Shown: in pieces, positions 16,025-29,294 of the stretch
Layout: every line of letters starts with the position of its first letter
Position numbering within the stretch: position 1 is the stretch's first letter
Source: Gemmatimonadota bacterium
Lineage (GTDB): Bacteria; Gemmatimonadota; Gemmatimonadetes; Gemmatimonadales; GWC2-71-9
DNA: 64,000 nucleotides
Assembly (NCBI GenBank): GCA_003222085.1
Contig: QHUK01000024.1
Location: 1 to 64,000, forward strand
Direction of reading: 5' to 3'
Notes under the pieces: generated by a model
Database searches by the model: none
The model's input: the letters and a program-made list of their open reading frames with translations, nothing else
What the model was told of the DNA's origin: nothing
Position numbers and translations under genes: made by a program

Positions 16025-16685
16025 AGCTCTTACGTCTGTACCCTTTCATGAGGGCTGCCGCATAACCGTTCTGCGGGTCCTTTCCCGCGTCGAGCAGCTC
16101 CTGGACCCGGCCCGGCCCCCGGTTGTACGCCAGCAGCGCCAGGCGCAGCTTGGCGTCGGGATTGCCTTCGTAGCGCTCCAGCAGATCCCGCAGGTAGCGG
16201 AACCCGAGTCGCAAGTTGGTGCCGCGGTCGTACAGCTGCGCCGTCGTCAGACCGGGCTCGTACAGCCGGGCCGTGCTCGGGAGGACCTGCGTGTAGCCGA
16301 TCGCCCCCACTTTGCTCTTCGCCTTGGGGTTGAATCCCGACTCGACCTTCACGAGACGAAACGCCAAAGCCGGGTCCACCCCCTCCGCGAGGGCGACGTC
16401 GTAGATCGCCGCGGCCAGGTCGGCCGCGATGACGTAGTGCGTCGAGTAATCGATGATCGCGTTGGCGCGCTCGAGCTGCAGCCGGGCGACCGCGAGCTCT
16501 CCCCGGGTCGCTTCGAGTGCCTGCTCGAGGGAGCGGAGCTCCCCGATCAGCGCGGGCGCCGTGAGCGGCGCCGGCTGGTCGTCGGCAGTGGCGCGTCGAG
16601 CCCAACCGCCGATGCTGCTCACAACCAGAGCGCCAAGGAGAATGAGCCCTCCCTGCAGCATCAGTTTCTGGGTTGTCGTGTGCAT
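16023..16685 (-). CDS. lytic transglycosylase, SLT domain, membrane-anchored
   Basis: A 220-residue protein with an N-terminal hydrophobic segment (LMLQGGLILLGALVVSSIGGW, about 8-28) acting as signal or anchor. A coiled-coil stretch follows (about 48-76: LIGELRSLEQALEATRGELA), then a compact SLT domain with catalytic Glu in VKVESGFNP, then VGAIGYTQVLPSTARLY and LLAYNRGPGRV. It should cut peptidoglycan in the periplasm. It is convergent with the MltD-like gene, and the last repeat unit of the shared array touches its stop codon. A decayed unit (TTACGTCT) even lies inside its last codons. Confidence 0.87.
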   Translation of the reverse strand: MHTTTQKLMLQGGLILLGALVVSSIGGWARRATADDQPAPLTAPALIGELRSLEQALEATRGELAVARLQLERANAIIDYSTHYVIAADLAAAIYDVALAEGVDPALAFRLVKVESGFNPKAKSKVGAIGYTQVLPSTARLYEPGLTTAQLYDRGTNLRLGFRYLRDLLERYEGNPDAKLRLALLAYNRGPGRVQELLDAGKDPQNGYAAALMKGYRRKS

Positions 16686-16742
16686 AGCCCTCTCTTGTAA
16701 GTCCAGGCGGTCTCACCCTGGCACCGCCCCATCAATTCGCCG

Positions 16743-17225
16743 TCAATCAGCCGCGTCGCGCCGCCAGTCGCCGCGGGTGCCGCCCGTCTTCTCGAGCAGT
16801 CGGACCTTCTCGATCTCCATCGCCCGGTCCGCCGCCTTCACCATGTCGTAAACCGTCAGCAGAGCGACCGACACGGCGGTCAGCGCCTCCATTTCCACGC
16901 CCGTCCGCCCGACCGCCTTCGCGGCGGCCCGCACCCGCACTCCCGGGAGCTGGTCGTCCAGCGTCGCGGCGATCTCCACGTGGTCGAGGCCCAGCGGGTG
17001 GCACAGCGGGATCAGCTCGGCCGTCCGCTTCGCGGCCAGCGTCCCTGCCACCTCGCTCACCGCCAAGACGTCGCCCTTGGCCACGTGCTGCTCCGCCACA
17101 AGCCGAAACGCCTCGCGCGACATCCGGATCGCGCCTTCCGCCACCGCCGTGCGCACGGTGACGGGCTTGTCGCCCACGTCCACCATTCGCGCCCGGCCGG
17201 CCTCGTCCACATGCGACAGGTTCAT
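16743..17225 (-). CDS. moaC: cyclic pyranopterin monophosphate synthase accessory protein
   Basis: A 160-residue MoaC, the enzyme that with MoaA turns GTP into cyclic pyranopterin monophosphate, the first step of molybdenum cofactor synthesis. Signature segments are [18 protein letters not shown] (14-31), [20 protein letters not shown] (66-85), [20 protein letters not shown] (105-124) and DMVKAAD (126-132), which together supply the conserved active-site Lys, His and Asp residues. Full length. Its start overlaps the stop of the upstream holB gene (ATGA), an unrelated but co-transcribed neighbour. Confidence 0.95.
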   Translation of the reverse strand: MNLSHVDEAGRARMVDVGDKPVTVRTAVAEGAIRMSREAFRLVAEQHVAKGDVLAVSEVAGTLAAKRTAELIPLCHPLGLDHVEIAATLDDQLPGVRVRAAAKAVGRTGVEMEALTAVSVALLTVYDMVKAADRAMEIEKVRLLEKTGGTRGDWRRDAAD

Positions 17226-18313
17226 GCCCGCTCCGCCAGGTCGTCGGCCAATACGGCCGCCACGAGCTGTGGGTTCACGTTGCCCTGCGCCAGGCTGCGC
17301 GCCGCCAGCACCTGCGAAATCGCCGCCACCACCTTCTCCGTCTCGCCGCCGGAACGGGCCTGCTCGCGTAATTGCTCGAGCAGCCCGTCCAGCATCTCCG
17401 TGAACCCGCCCCGCGCCTGAAACGGCTGCAGGCCGAGGGCGAACTCGTAGCGGCGTGCCGGACCCCCTTCCACGGCGCGGCGGAACCGCTCGCCGGCTTC
17501 CACACCCCTCGCGCGACCGTTCCCATCTGCAAGGAGCCTGCCTATGCGCCCGTCCGCCACCGCAACTCGTTGCGCCAACTCGCGTTGCCCAGTCACGCCG
17601 AGCTCATGCTGCGCGAATGCTGTCACGACGCTGTCGGCCAATCGTGCCACTCGGACGCGCACTACGCGAGACAGAATCGTCGGGAGCAGCGACTCCGGCG
17701 CGGCGGTCGTCAGAATGAACGTCGCGTCCGCTGGCGGCTCCTCCAATGCCTTCAGTAACGCGTTCGCGGCCGCTTCCGCTCCCGTCTGCGGCACCAAACG
17801 GTCGGCATCGCCAATCACGAACACCTTTCGCCGGGCGAGCGCCGGCGTCAGCGCCAGGCGGCGAAGCAGCAGGCGGACGGCGGCGATCCCATGGCTCGCC
17901 AAACCCGAGGCCGGCTCGTAAAGCGGCTGCTGGCGCCGCGCCGCCATCTCCTCCCCGAGCGCTTCCTCGACCAGCTCCACCTGCTTGTCCGCGTCGCCGC
18001 CCTTCTTGGACAGCTCGAGCGGCACGAACCAGTGCACGTCGGGATGCGAGAGGTTCAGTAGCAACCTGCAGGGCTGGCACTCCCCGCACGGCTCTCCCTT
18101 TCCCGTTTCCCCTTCCCCGCGACCGTCAGGGAGTCCTTTAGGGTTTCCCGGCTTCTCACAGACCAGCGCCTGCGCCAACCACAGGGCCAGCCGCTGCTTC
18201 CCCACCCCTGGCGGGCCTTCAAACAGGAGCGCTTGTGGCAACCGGCCGGAGGCAATCGCGCCTACCAGCCGGTGTCGGATCCCCTCATGGCCGTACAGGG
18301 GGGGGATTGGCAT
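17222..18313 (-). CDS. holB: DNA polymerase III subunit delta'
   Basis: A 363-residue clamp-loader subunit of the AAA+ type. It opens with [20 protein letters not shown] and a Walker-A-like [13 protein letters not shown] (about 34-46). A zinc-binding loop (CEKPGN… [10 protein letters not shown]) is followed by SHPDVHWF, the usual delta' order. Further motifs are [20 protein letters not shown] and [20 protein letters not shown] (sensor/SRC-like region), with [12 protein letters not shown] near 215. Walker A lacks the final Thr/Ser, as expected for the non-hydrolysing delta' subunit. It is followed without a gap by moaC. Confidence 0.88.
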   Translation of the reverse strand: MPIPPLYGHEGIRHRLVGAIASGRLPQALLFEGPPGVGKQRLALWLAQALVCEKPGNPKGLPDGRGEGETGKGEPCGECQPCRLLLNLSHPDVHWFVPLELSKKGGDADKQVELVEEALGEEMAARRQQPLYEPASGLASHGIAAVRLLLRRLALTPALARRKVFVIGDADRLVPQTGAEAAANALLKALEEPPADATFILTTAAPESLLPTILSRVVRVRVARLADSVVTAFAQHELGVTGQRELAQRVAVADGRIGRLLADGNGRARGVEAGERFRRAVEGGPARRYEFALGLQPFQARGGFTEMLDGLLEQLREQARSGGETEKVVAAISQVLAARSLAQGNVNPQLVAAVLADDLAERA

Positions 18314-18536
18314 GGCGGAAATGTATCAGTGGTCGGTTTTCAGGCGTCGGTCAGGAAATGAAACGTGTTGCGGTTGCGTCACTTACGTGAGTTGTTTGGG
18401 GCTTGTGCTATTGTAAGCTGATGGCAGACAAGCTAGTACATACGAAAGTGAGCACACACTCGCGAGATAGTGCCCAATTTTCTTACGTTTTCGCCATTTC
18501 TTCGGTGTCGCTGTGGCAACGCAACATCCATCAACA

Positions 18537-20546
18537 CTATTGTGGCGCGTTAGCAGCACTCTTGCCGGTTACCAGGAGAGCCGCCGCCCGCAGCTGAGGT
18601 GGCTGGCCCACCACAACGAGAACATCATCGGCGGCGAGGCGGAACTGTGGACCGGGCGTCGCGATCTCGTCGCCGCCCCGACCGACCGCGAGCACCAACG
18701 CGCCGGTCTGGGTACGCAGACCGGTCGCGGCGAGGGTCTGGCCGACGAGGGGCGAGTCTGGGGCGAGGCGCAGCCGCTCCACCGCCATCTGCGGGATGCC
18801 GGCCACCGCGCCGAGGCTCAGGCCCCCGACTCCGTCGCCGCCGCGGAGTGCCTCGTAGTGCGACGAGCGGATCTGTTCCACCAGGCGCTGGATGTCGGGG
18901 CGGGGGACACTGTAGTGGGCCAGCACGCGGGCGAAGATCTCGATCGAGGTCTCAAACTCCTCGGGGATGACGACGTCCGCTCCGAGCCGGCTGAGCTCGG
19001 GGATCTCCGTCACATAGCGGGTGCGCGCGATGATGTGGATGCCGGCGTTGAGGCTTCGCCCCACGCGCACCATGCGGCGAGTGGCCGCGGGGTCGGAGAT
19101 CGCGACGACGAGCATTCGGGCACGCTCCGCGCCGAGGGCGCGCAGAATCTCTTCGCGGGTGGCATCGCCGTAGAAGGCAGGCTCGCCGCGCGCGCGGGCC
19201 TGGTGGACGGTCTGCGCGTTGAGCTCGACGATGAGATACGGCGCCTGGATGGACCGCAGGGCGGCCGCGAGGTTGCGCCCATTGAGGCCGTACCCGGCGA
19301 CAATGACGTGGTCGGTGAGCGGTTGGTCGGCCGCCGCGATCGCCCCCGGGCGCAGCCCTGGCAGGAGACGGTCGAGCGGGACCAGCCGCTCCAGCCGGTC
19401 GAGCAGCGCTGGGCCGCCCTGCAGCAGAAACGGTGTGACCAGCATCGTCAGCACGGCCACGGCGAGAAACGTCTGGTAGAGGTTCTCCGAAAGCAGCCCC
19501 GTCCCGCGGCCCTCGCGCGCCAGCACGAATGAGAACTCGCCGATCTGGGAGACGGCGAGGCCGGCAAGCAGTGCCACCCGTCCTGAGTAGCCCAGGAGGA
19601 GCGGACCGCCGGCCGCCAGCAGGGCTTTCCCCCCCATTACGCCCACGACACCGGCCAGGGCAAGCGCCGGGTGGTCGCGCAGGAACTCGACCTGTACGAG
19701 CATACCGACCGCGACGAAGAACAGAGAGATAAAGACGTCACGGAACGGCAGCAGCTCGGCCATCGCCTGGTGGCCGTAGTCGGACTCCGAGATCACGAGT
19801 CCCGCCAGGAAGGCGCCCAGGGCGAGCGATGCCCCCGCCGCCGCCGTTCCCAGGGCGGTGAGCGTCCCGATCAGGATGACCGCGATCAGGAACAACTCCC
19901 GACTTCGGGTCTTGAGGATCTCGGCGAGGGCGCGCGGCACCACGGTCCGGGCGAGCACCAGCACCCCGATGACGACGAGCACCGCCTTGCCGAGCGCGAG
20001 GAGCAGCGCCCCGGCGCCGCCGCCGGACCGTCCGGCGAGAAACGGGAGGATCAGCATCATCGGCACGACGCACAAGTCCTGGAAGATCAGCACGCCGGTC
20101 GCGAGCCGTCCGTGGGGAGCATCGATCTCGCCCTTATCGGTGAGTCCCTTGAGGACGATGGCGGTGCTGGAGAGCGCGACGAGGCAGCCCAGGAGCAGCG
20201 ATACCCGCCAGTTGACATGCAGCGCCATGGCGAGCCCGGCACCGAGCGTGACGGTGAGGCCCACCTGGGCGCCCCCCCCCGTGACGACCTGCCGCCCCAT
20301 CTCTCGAAGGCGGCTCAGCGAGAACTCGATACCGATGGTAAAAAGCAAGAGGATGACGCCGACTTCCGCGAGGCTCTCCACCTGGTGCGCGTCCGAGATC
20401 AGGCCGAGCGCGTTGGGTCCGAGCAGCACGCCCGCGACGATGAACCCCGGCAGGGCAGGGAGCTTGATTCGGTGGAACAGCAGGATGACCAGCAGGGAGA
20501 CGGCGAAGATGATCGCCAGGTCCTTGAGGACGGGGTACTGGCTCAT
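18537..20546 (-). CDS. CPA2-family monovalent cation/proton antiporter with RCK domain
   Basis: A 669-residue Kef/Ybal-type protein. The first ~390 residues form about 12-13 membrane helices starting LAIIFAVSLLVILLFHRIKL, with family motifs PGFIVAGVLLGPNALGL and LGAFLAGLVISESDYGHQA. The RCK/TrkA-N domain (about 410-530) has the NAD-type glycine motif VIVAGYGLNGRNLA and continues with FYGDATREEILRALG. A TrkA-C domain (about 585-660) closes it. It exports K+ or Na+ in exchange for protons under nucleotide control in the inner membrane. No KefF/KefG-type partner is adjacent. The 223-bp gap to holB holds nothing recognisable. Confidence 0.9.
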   Translation of the reverse strand: MSQYPVLKDLAIIFAVSLLVILLFHRIKLPALPGFIVAGVLLGPNALGLISDAHQVESLAEVGVILLLFTIGIEFSLSRLREMGRQVVTGGGAQVGLTVTLGAGLAMALHVNWRVSLLLGCLVALSSTAIVLKGLTDKGEIDAPHGRLATGVLIFQDLCVVPMMLILPFLAGRSGGGAGALLLALGKAVLVVIGVLVLARTVVPRALAEILKTRSRELFLIAVILIGTLTALGTAAAGASLALGAFLAGLVISESDYGHQAMAELLPFRDVFISLFFVAVGMLVQVEFLRDHPALALAGVVGVMGGKALLAAGGPLLLGYSGRVALLAGLAVSQIGEFSFVLAREGRGTGLLSENLYQTFLAVAVLTMLVTPFLLQGGPALLDRLERLVPLDRLLPGLRPGAIAAADQPLTDHVIVAGYGLNGRNLAAALRSIQAPYLIVELNAQTVHQARARGEPAFYGDATREEILRALGAERARMLVVAISDPAATRRMVRVGRSLNAGIHIIARTRYVTEIPELSRLGADVVIPEEFETSIEIFARVLAHYSVPRPDIQRLVEQIRSSHYEALRGGDGVGGLSLGAVAGIPQMAVERLRLAPDSPLVGQTLAATGLRTQTGALVLAVGRGGDEIATPGPQFRLAADDVLVVVGQPPQLRAAALLVTGKSAANAPQ

Positions 20547-20626
20547 GGCGGTTCGTGGTATGTCATTGCCTCGGGCCTAGTTGGGCTGGTGGTGATGCAG
20601 GGCACAGGTCTCCTGTGAAGACGATA

Positions 20627-23539
20627 ATGGAAAAGGCGGTCGCCGGGTGCAAGGTTAGGGCGCGCAGTTCGGGCAGCATTACCCCAGATCACACTCGGGC
20701 ATCATTAGACGTGAGCACGAGCCGGTTCAAGCTGCTGCGGCAGGACGACGCCGTTCGCGACGAGCAGTTGTCGCGGACGGAGGCGCAGCTGCGCGCCACG
20801 GCCCGCCAGCAGGAAGCCGTGGCCCACGTCGGCCAGCGCGCGCTGGCCGGCGCCCCGCCCGACGAGCTGATCGCCGGCGCCGTGGCGATCGTGGCCCGCG
20901 TGCTCGAGGTGCCGTTCGCGAGCGTGCTCGAGCTTCGTCCCGAGAGCCGCACGCTGCTGCTGCGTGGCGGTGTCGGTTGGCGTGACGGCGCCGTCGGGCG
21001 CACGGTGTTGACTGCGGATGCGGACTCGCACCCCGGGTATGTGCTTCGCTCGACCGGGCCGGTCGTGGTCGAGGACCTGGCCACGGATGCCCGATTCGGC
21101 AGCGCGCCGCTCTTGGCGGCGCATGGCGTGGTATCGAGCCTCAGCGTGCTGGTGCACGGCAAGGGCCGCCCGTTCGGAATCCTGGGCGTGCATACCGCGG
21201 CGCCCCGCGAGTTCACAATCCACGACACGCACTTCCTCCAAGCGGTGGCGAACGTCCTGGCCACCGCGATCAACCGCGCCCACTCCGAGGAGGCGTTGCG
21301 ACGGAGCGAGGAGCACTTCCGATCGCTGATCGAGAACGCGTCGGACATCGTCACGATCGTGGGCGAGAACGGGGTGTTCCGCTACGCCAGCCCGTCCGTG
21401 GAGCGAGTGCTCGGCTACGCGCCGGGGGAGCTGCTCGAGCGCAACGCGTTCGACTACGTCCATCGGGAGGACATTCCGGTCGTCGCCGAGGCCCTGGCGG
21501 GCGCGATCCGCGCCCCCGGAGTGCCCCAGGCGGCGCAGTTCCGGTTCCGGGCGCAGGACGGCTCGTGGCGGGTGCTCGAAGCGGTGGGCCAGGCGCGCGT
21601 GGGCCCCGGGGACGCCGCCCAGCTGATCGTCAACGCCCGCGACGTCACCGAGCGACGGCGCCAGGAGCGCGCGCTGCGCGAGAACAAGGAGCGGCTGCGG
21701 ACGGTCATCGCCGGGGCGCCCCTCGTGCTGTTCGCGCTCGATCGCGACGGGGTGTTCACGATGGTCGAGGGGCGGGGCCTCGACGCCGTCGGCGTGCGGC
21801 CCGCCCTCCTCATCGGCCGCTCGGCGTTCGAGTTGTTCGCAGACCTGCCGCAAGCGCTCGCGGATGTGCGGCGCGCCCTCACGGGGGAGATGTTTTCATC
21901 GACCGTCGAGGTCTTCGGCGTCGTGTTCGAAGCGTGGTATTCGCCGGTCCGCGACGCCGAGGGGGCGGTGGCGGGCGTGATCGGCGTCGGGACCGACATC
22001 ACCGAGCGGTGCCGCGCGGAGGCCGCGCTGCGTCAGTCGGAGGAGAGCCACCGCGCCCTGGTGCAGCACGCGGCCTACGCCATCTACCGGTCTTCCGTCG
22101 AGGGGCGGTTCCTCACCGTCAACGCCGCACTGGTGCGGATGCTCGGCTACGAGTCCAAGGAGCAGCTGCTGGCCGTCGATCTCGGGGCCGACGTGTACGC
22201 AGACTCGGAAGAGCGCCGGCGGATTCTCGCGCGCTTCGATTCGGACGATGTCGTCGAGGGGATCGAAGTGCTGTGGAGGCGCCGGGATGGTGGCGAGATC
22301 CTGGTGCGGCTCTCCGGCCGTGCGGTGCGACGGCCCGACGGCGCCATCGACTGCTTCGAAACGATCGCAGAGGATGTGACGGAGCGGCGCGCGCTGGAGG
22401 AGCAGCTGCGGCAGTCTCAGAAGATGGAGGCGATCGGCCAGCTCACCGGTGGCATCGCGCACGATTTCAACAACCTGCTCACCATCATCCTCGCGAACGC
22501 CCAGCTCGTCGCGAAGGTGCTGCCGTCCGGCCAGGCGGATGCCCACGCCGACCTGCGCGACGTGATGTCGGCGGCCCTGCGGGGCCGCGTGATGGTGAAG
22601 GAGCTGCTCGGCTTCGCGCGCCGTTCCAGACTCGATCTCCAACCGGTCAACTTGGGCGGGCTGATCTCCGATCTGTCCGGCTTCTTGCGGCGCATTCTGC
22701 CTGCCGACGTCGAGATCGTGATGTCGGGGGGAGACGAGTTCCCCGAAGTGCGCGCCGATGTCCTTGCCGCGGAGCAGATTCTCTTCAATCTCGCGACCAA
22801 CGCGCGGGATGCGATGCCGGACGGCGGCGTGTTGCGGATCGAGACCAGCCACGCGCACCTCACCGAGGATCAACGTCTCGTGTGTGGCGCGGTCCGGGCT
22901 GGCGAGCACGTGTGCCTCGCCGTCGGCGACACCGGGATCGGGATGGACGAGGAGACGCAGGCGCGCATCTTCGAACCGTTTTTCACGACCAAGCCGCCCG
23001 GGAAGGGAACGGGGCTGGGGCTGGCCACGGTGTACGGCCTGGTGAAGCAGCACGGCGGCGGTATCGAGGTGGACAGCGAGCCGGGGAAGGGTACGCGATT
23101 CCGGATTTACTTCCCCATCGCCGACGGGGTGGCCGTGGCGGTGCGCCCCCGCGCCGGTGTGGCCGAGGTTCGCGGCGGCCGCGAAACGGTGCTGGTCGTG
23201 GAGGACGACGACCAGCTGCGCCGCTCCGCCAAGCGCATCCTCGAAGCGGCGGGATACCAGATCGTCACCGCAGCGGATGGCCTCGAGGCACTCGAGGCCC
23301 TGCGCCAAGCGACGGGCGTGCAGCTCGTGTTCTCAGATCTCGTCATGCCGCGCCTGGGAGGGCACGCGCTGTACGACGCCGCGCGTCGAGCGGGTCACAC
23401 CACGCCGTTCCTGTTCGCCAGCGGCTACTCGGACCCCGAGCGCGCCGCGAGTCTCGATCCGTCGGCTCCGCTCCTTCACAAGCCGTGGACGGAGTCGGAC
23501 TTGCTGACTCGGATCAGGGAGATCCTGGACCGGCAATAG
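20627..23539 (+). CDS. hybrid histidine kinase: GAF-PAS-PAS-PAS-HisKA-HATPase-REC
   Basis: A 970-residue soluble kinase. GAF (about 65-215; LEVPFASVLELRPESRTLLL), three PAS domains (about 225-350, 355-475, 480-600; each ending in an 'xDVTER' PAC motif), HisKA with His612 ([11 protein letters not shown]), HATPase with N box (ILFNLATNARDAMPDGG), DTGIGM and [11 protein letters not shown], and a C-terminal receiver (about 855-970; VVEDDDQ, FSDLVMP, HKPW). The Lys of the receiver is kept. Start is uncertain: ATG 20627 is used, GTG 20711 is an alternative. Convergent with the next kinase (12 bp between stops). Signals are unknown; several PAS/GAF sensors imply multiple inputs. Confidence 0.87.
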   Translation: MEKAVAGCKVRARSSGSITPDHTRASLDVSTSRFKLLRQDDAVRDEQLSRTEAQLRATARQQEAVAHVGQRALAGAPPDELIAGAVAIVARVLEVPFASVLELRPESRTLLLRGGVGWRDGAVGRTVLTADADSHPGYVLRSTGPVVVEDLATDARFGSAPLLAAHGVVSSLSVLVHGKGRPFGILGVHTAAPREFTIHDTHFLQAVANVLATAINRAHSEEALRRSEEHFRSLIENASDIVTIVGENGVFRYASPSVERVLGYAPGELLERNAFDYVHREDIPVVAEALAGAIRAPGVPQAAQFRFRAQDGSWRVLEAVGQARVGPGDAAQLIVNARDVTERRRQERALRENKERLRTVIAGAPLVLFALDRDGVFTMVEGRGLDAVGVRPALLIGRSAFELFADLPQALADVRRALTGEMFSSTVEVFGVVFEAWYSPVRDAEGAVAGVIGVGTDITERCRAEAALRQSEESHRALVQHAAYAIYRSSVEGRFLTVNAALVRMLGYESKEQLLAVDLGADVYADSEERRRILARFDSDDVVEGIEVLWRRRDGGEILVRLSGRAVRRPDGAIDCFETIAEDVTERRALEEQLRQSQKMEAIGQLTGGIAHDFNNLLTIILANAQLVAKVLPSGQADAHADLRDVMSAALRGRVMVKELLGFARRSRLDLQPVNLGGLISDLSGFLRRILPADVEIVMSGGDEFPEVRADVLAAEQILFNLATNARDAMPDGGVLRIETSHAHLTEDQRLVCGAVRAGEHVCLAVGDTGIGMDEETQARIFEPFFTTKPPGKGTGLGLATVYGLVKQHGGGIEVDSEPGKGTRFRIYFPIADGVAVAVRPRAGVAEVRGGRETVLVVEDDDQLRRSAKRILEAAGYQIVTAADGLEALEALRQATGVQLVFSDLVMPRLGGHALYDAARRAGHTTPFLFASGYSDPERAASLDPSAPLLHKPWTESDLLTRIREILDRQ

Positions 23540-23551
23540 CCGTGGCCCGCC

Positions 23552-26329
<2,778 letters not shown>

Positions 26330-26408
26330 TACTCACCCGGCGGCCACCTGGGAGCAACTCCCCGGTGCGGGACGTGACGCGCGTCACCCCCGCTGGCCGC
26401 CCCCGGTC

Positions 26409-26525
26409 TCAGGCGACGGGTCGCCGGGGCGAGAGCACGTCCCGCTCCTTGCGCGACGAGGTGAGGATGACGACCGGCAACAGGCGGGTGCGTTCGTCCG
26501 CGCGGATGCGGGTCGGCTGGCGGGG
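26409..26525 (-). pseudogene. receiver-domain remnant between two kinase genes
   Basis: The frame reading leftward gives TRIRADERTRLLPVVILTSS, followed by RKERDVLSPRRPVA and a stop at 26409. The intact receiver at 28851-29294 has KSDERTRPLPVVVLTSSKEE at the same place. Only the strand-4 and switch-Thr region survives; the start, acidic pocket and phospho-Asp are missing. It is a leftover of a duplicated receiver gene. Confidence 0.6.
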
Positions 26526-26545
26526 GCCGCCGGCCGGGGCCGCGC

Positions 26546-28846
26546 TCACCGGTCGAGCACCTCCCGCACCCTCCGGACGATAGCATCCGGCGTGAACGGC
26601 TTCTGCACGTAGGCGGAGCCGGGCTCGAGCACGCCGTGCCGTGTGACGGCCTCGTCGGTGTAGCCCGACATGAAGATCACCCGGGCGTCGGGGCGCAGGT
26701 CCGCCAGCCTGCTGGCGAGTTGGCGTCCGTTGAGGCCAGGCATGACGACGTCCGTGAGAAGGAGGTGGATGGCGCCCGAGTACCGGGCGGCGAGGTCCAG
26801 CGCGGCTTCCGCGCTGGGGGCTTCGAGCACGGTATAGCCGTGGCGTTCGAGCACCTGACGGGCGACGCTCCGCACCGGCGCCTCGTCCTCGACCACCAGG
26901 ACCGTCTCCGTTCCGCGCGGGGGGCGCGCCGGCAGTTGCGCGGGCTCGGACGCGCGCTCGGCCAGCTCCTCGACGCGCGGCAGGTAGAGCTTGAAGGTGG
27001 TGCCTTGGCCGACCTCGCTGTACACCCAGATGAATCCACCGCTCTGCTTGATGATGCCGTACACGGTGGCGAGCCCCAACCCCGTGCCCTTGCCTTTCTC
27101 CTTGGTCGTGAAGAACGGCTCGAACATGTGGGCCTGGGTTTCTTCGCTCATCCCAATGCCGGTGTCCGAGACCGCGAGCATCACAAACGGTCCCGCGCGC
27201 GCGGGGTAGTGGTCGGCGGCGTACGCGTCGTCCAGATCCACGTTGGCCGTCTCCAGGGTGAGCTTGCCCCCGTTCGGCATCGCGTCGCGGGCGTTCACGG
27301 CCAGGTTCATGATTACTTGCTCGAGCTGGCCGGGATCGGCCTTGACCCGCCCCGTGGTGGGTGCGAGCCGCGTGCTGAGCGCGACGTCTTCGCCCAGGAG
27401 GCGGCGCAGCATCTTCTCCAGGTCGCTGACCAGCGTGTTGACCTCGAGCACGGTCGGCTGCAGGACCTGCTGGCGGCTGAACGCCAGCAGCTGGCGGGTC
27501 AGCCCGGCGGCGCGATCGGCGGCCTTGTGGATCTCATCGGCGTCCTGACGACGGGGATCGGTGGCGCCGAGGTCCTCGAGCAGGAGATCCGCGTAGCCGG
27601 TGATGGCCGTGAGGATGTTGTTGAAGTCGTGGGCAATGCCGCCCGCCAGGCGGCCGACCGCTTCCATCTTCTGGGCCTGGCGCAGCTGCTGCTCGAGCTG
27701 GACGCGCTCCGTGACGTCGCGCCCGATGCCCAGGATGCCGACGAGCCGGCCCTCGTAGAGCTGAGGAGTCGCGGAAAACTCTCCGACGCGGAAGTCGCCT
27801 TTGGCGGTGCGGACGCGGAACTGGCTGGCGGGGCGGAGCTCGCCGCGCACCACCCGCCCGAGCAGCTCGAGCGCGAGCGGCAGATCCTCCGGGTGCACCA
27901 GTCCCTCGAACGGCTGCCCCACCCATTGCTCGCGCCGCCAGCCGGTGATCGTCGCGAACGCGGGGTTGAGGGAGGCGATCGTGCCTTCGGGAGAGAGCGC
28001 GAAGATGATGTCCCGCACCCCCTCGACCAGCGTGCGGTACCGTTCCTCGGACTCCCGCAGCGCCGCTTCGGCGGTGCGGCGCTCCGTGACGTCGCGGAAG
28101 TTCAGCACGATGGCGCCCACCGCAGGCTCGGCGAGGCGGTCGACCGCGACCGCGTCGATATGGCGCCACGAGCCGTCCTTGTGACACCAACGGAGCTCCA
28201 GGCCGGCCGGGGTGCCCGGGCTCGCGATGATGTGGCGCAGGGCGGCATGGACCCGCGGCACGTCGTTGGGATGCACCCGCTCGAACCCGGGATGACCCAC
28301 CAGCTCGGCCGGCGCGAAGCCGAGCAGGCGCTCGATCGAGTGGCTGGCGAAGAGGACGGTCCCGTCGGGGGCGACGAGGGCGACCGCGTCCGCACCGTGC
28401 TCGATCAGCGCGCGAAAGCGCTCCTCGCCCTGGCGACGGGCCTCTTCCGCGCGGGCCTGCTCGGTCCGCGCGCGCCGCAGATCGAGGGCGCGCATCACGG
28501 CGGGGCCCACCCGCTCGAGGTGGTGCTTGACGACGTAGTCGGCGGCGCCGGCCTTGATGTACTCCGCCGCGGTTTCTTCGTCGAGGCTGCCCGTCACGAC
28601 GATGACGGGCGTGTCCGGCGCCTCGAGGAGCGCGATGCGCAGCGCGTCGGCGGCGCCGAACGTGGGCAAGGAGTGGTCCGTGAGGATGATGTCGGGGGCG
28701 AAGGTCTGGAGCGCCTCCCGGTACGCCGGCTCGGAGTCGACCCGGCGGGTCGCCCCCCTGATGCCGGCCCGGCGCAGCTCCCGCTCGATCAGCGCGGCGT
28801 CGTCGGCGACGTCCTCGACCATCAAGACGCGCACCAGGTCCGGCAT
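26546..28846 (-). CDS. hybrid histidine kinase: REC-PAS-PAS-HisKA-HATPase-REC
   Basis: A 766-residue protein with receivers at both ends. The N-terminal receiver (1-125) has [18 protein letters not shown] and VVTGS; its expected Lys region reads [14 protein letters not shown]1 (about 145-260), PAS2 (about 265-385), HisKA with His406 ([16 protein letters not shown]), HATPase ([54 protein letters not shown]) and a C-terminal receiver (about 645-766; [30 protein letters not shown]). The start lies 4 bp after the single-domain receiver gene, so the two form an operon and probably a phosphorelay. Confidence 0.9.
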   Translation of the reverse strand: MPDLVRVLMVEDVADDAALIERELRRAGIRGATRRVDSEPAYREALQTFAPDIILTDHSLPTFGAADALRIALLEAPDTPVIVVTGSLDEETAAEYIKAGAADYVVKHHLERVGPAVMRALDLRRARTEQARAEEARRQGEERFRALIEHGADAVALVAPDGTVLFASHSIERLLGFAPAELVGHPGFERVHPNDVPRVHAALRHIIASPGTPAGLELRWCHKDGSWRHIDAVAVDRLAEPAVGAIVLNFRDVTERRTAEAALRESEERYRTLVEGVRDIIFALSPEGTIASLNPAFATITGWRREQWVGQPFEGLVHPEDLPLALELLGRVVRGELRPASQFRVRTAKGDFRVGEFSATPQLYEGRLVGILGIGRDVTERVQLEQQLRQAQKMEAVGRLAGGIAHDFNNILTAITGYADLLLEDLGATDPRRQDADEIHKAADRAAGLTRQLLAFSRQQVLQPTVLEVNTLVSDLEKMLRRLLGEDVALSTRLAPTTGRVKADPGQLEQVIMNLAVNARDAMPNGGKLTLETANVDLDDAYAADHYPARAGPFVMLAVSDTGIGMSEETQAHMFEPFFTTKEKGKGTGLGLATVYGIIKQSGGFIWVYSEVGQGTTFKLYLPRVEELAERASEPAQLPARPPRGTETVLVVEDEAPVRSVARQVLERHGYTVLEAPSAEAALDLAARYSGAIHLLLTDVVMPGLNGRQLASRLADLRPDARVIFMSGYTDEAVTRHGVLEPGSAYVQKPFTPDAIVRRVREVLDR

Positions 28847-28850
28847 CGTC

Positions 28851-29294
28851 TCAGCGCGGCTGCTCGTTCAAGAGCAGCCAGTAGAGCCCCACCTCGGAAA
28901 CGGCGCGCGCGAAGGCCTCGAAGTCCACGGGTTTGACGATGTAGCTGTTGGCGCCCAGCCGGTACGCTGCGGTGATGTCGGGCTCTTCCTTGGACGAGGT
29001 GAGCACCACGACCGGCAACGGGCGCGTGCGCTCGTCGCTCTTGAGTCGCCGCAGGACCTCCAGCCCGTCCACTTTGGGGAGCTTCAGGTCGAGCAGAATC
29101 ACGCGCGGCGCGACCCCGAAATCGCGCAGCGGATGGCCCTGCTCGCCGAAGAAGAATTCCAGCGCCTCGGCCCCGTCGCGGGCGACGAACACCTGATTCG
29201 CGAGATTGCGGGCCTTGAGGGCGCGCAGGGTCAGCTCCACATCGCTCGGGTTGTCCTCGACCAGCAGGATCTCGACTTCCGAAGGCCCGGTCAT
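28851..29294 (-). CDS. Rcp1-like single-domain response regulator
   Basis: A 147-residue receiver of the Rcp1/CheY type that often pairs with phytochrome-like kinases. Acidic Glu13-Asp14 (LVEDNPSD), phospho-acceptor Asp69 (ILLDLKLPKVDG), Thr99 (VVLTSS) and Lys121 (YIVKPVDF) are all present. The long loop between strand 2 and helix 2 (FFFGEQGHPLRDFG) is characteristic of the Rcp1 subgroup. It is first in the minus-strand two-component operon, 4 bp before the double-receiver kinase. With no output domain, it should pass phosphate or act by protein contact. Confidence 0.92.
   Translation of the reverse strand: MTGPSEVEILLVEDNPSDVELTLRALKARNLANQVFVARDGAEALEFFFGEQGHPLRDFGVAPRVILLDLKLPKVDGLEVLRRLKSDERTRPLPVVVLTSSKEEPDITAAYRLGANSYIVKPVDFEAFARAVSEVGLYWLLLNEQPR

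Noticed and set aside
18403..18597. Short plus-strand gene between holB and the antiporter
   Set aside because: No ribosome-binding site, no homology, and it runs into the antiporter gene in antisense.
26636..28936. 766-residue plus-strand open frame opposite the double-receiver kinase
   Set aside because: Antisense shadow caused by GC-rich codon bias; the minus-strand frame has all kinase motifs.
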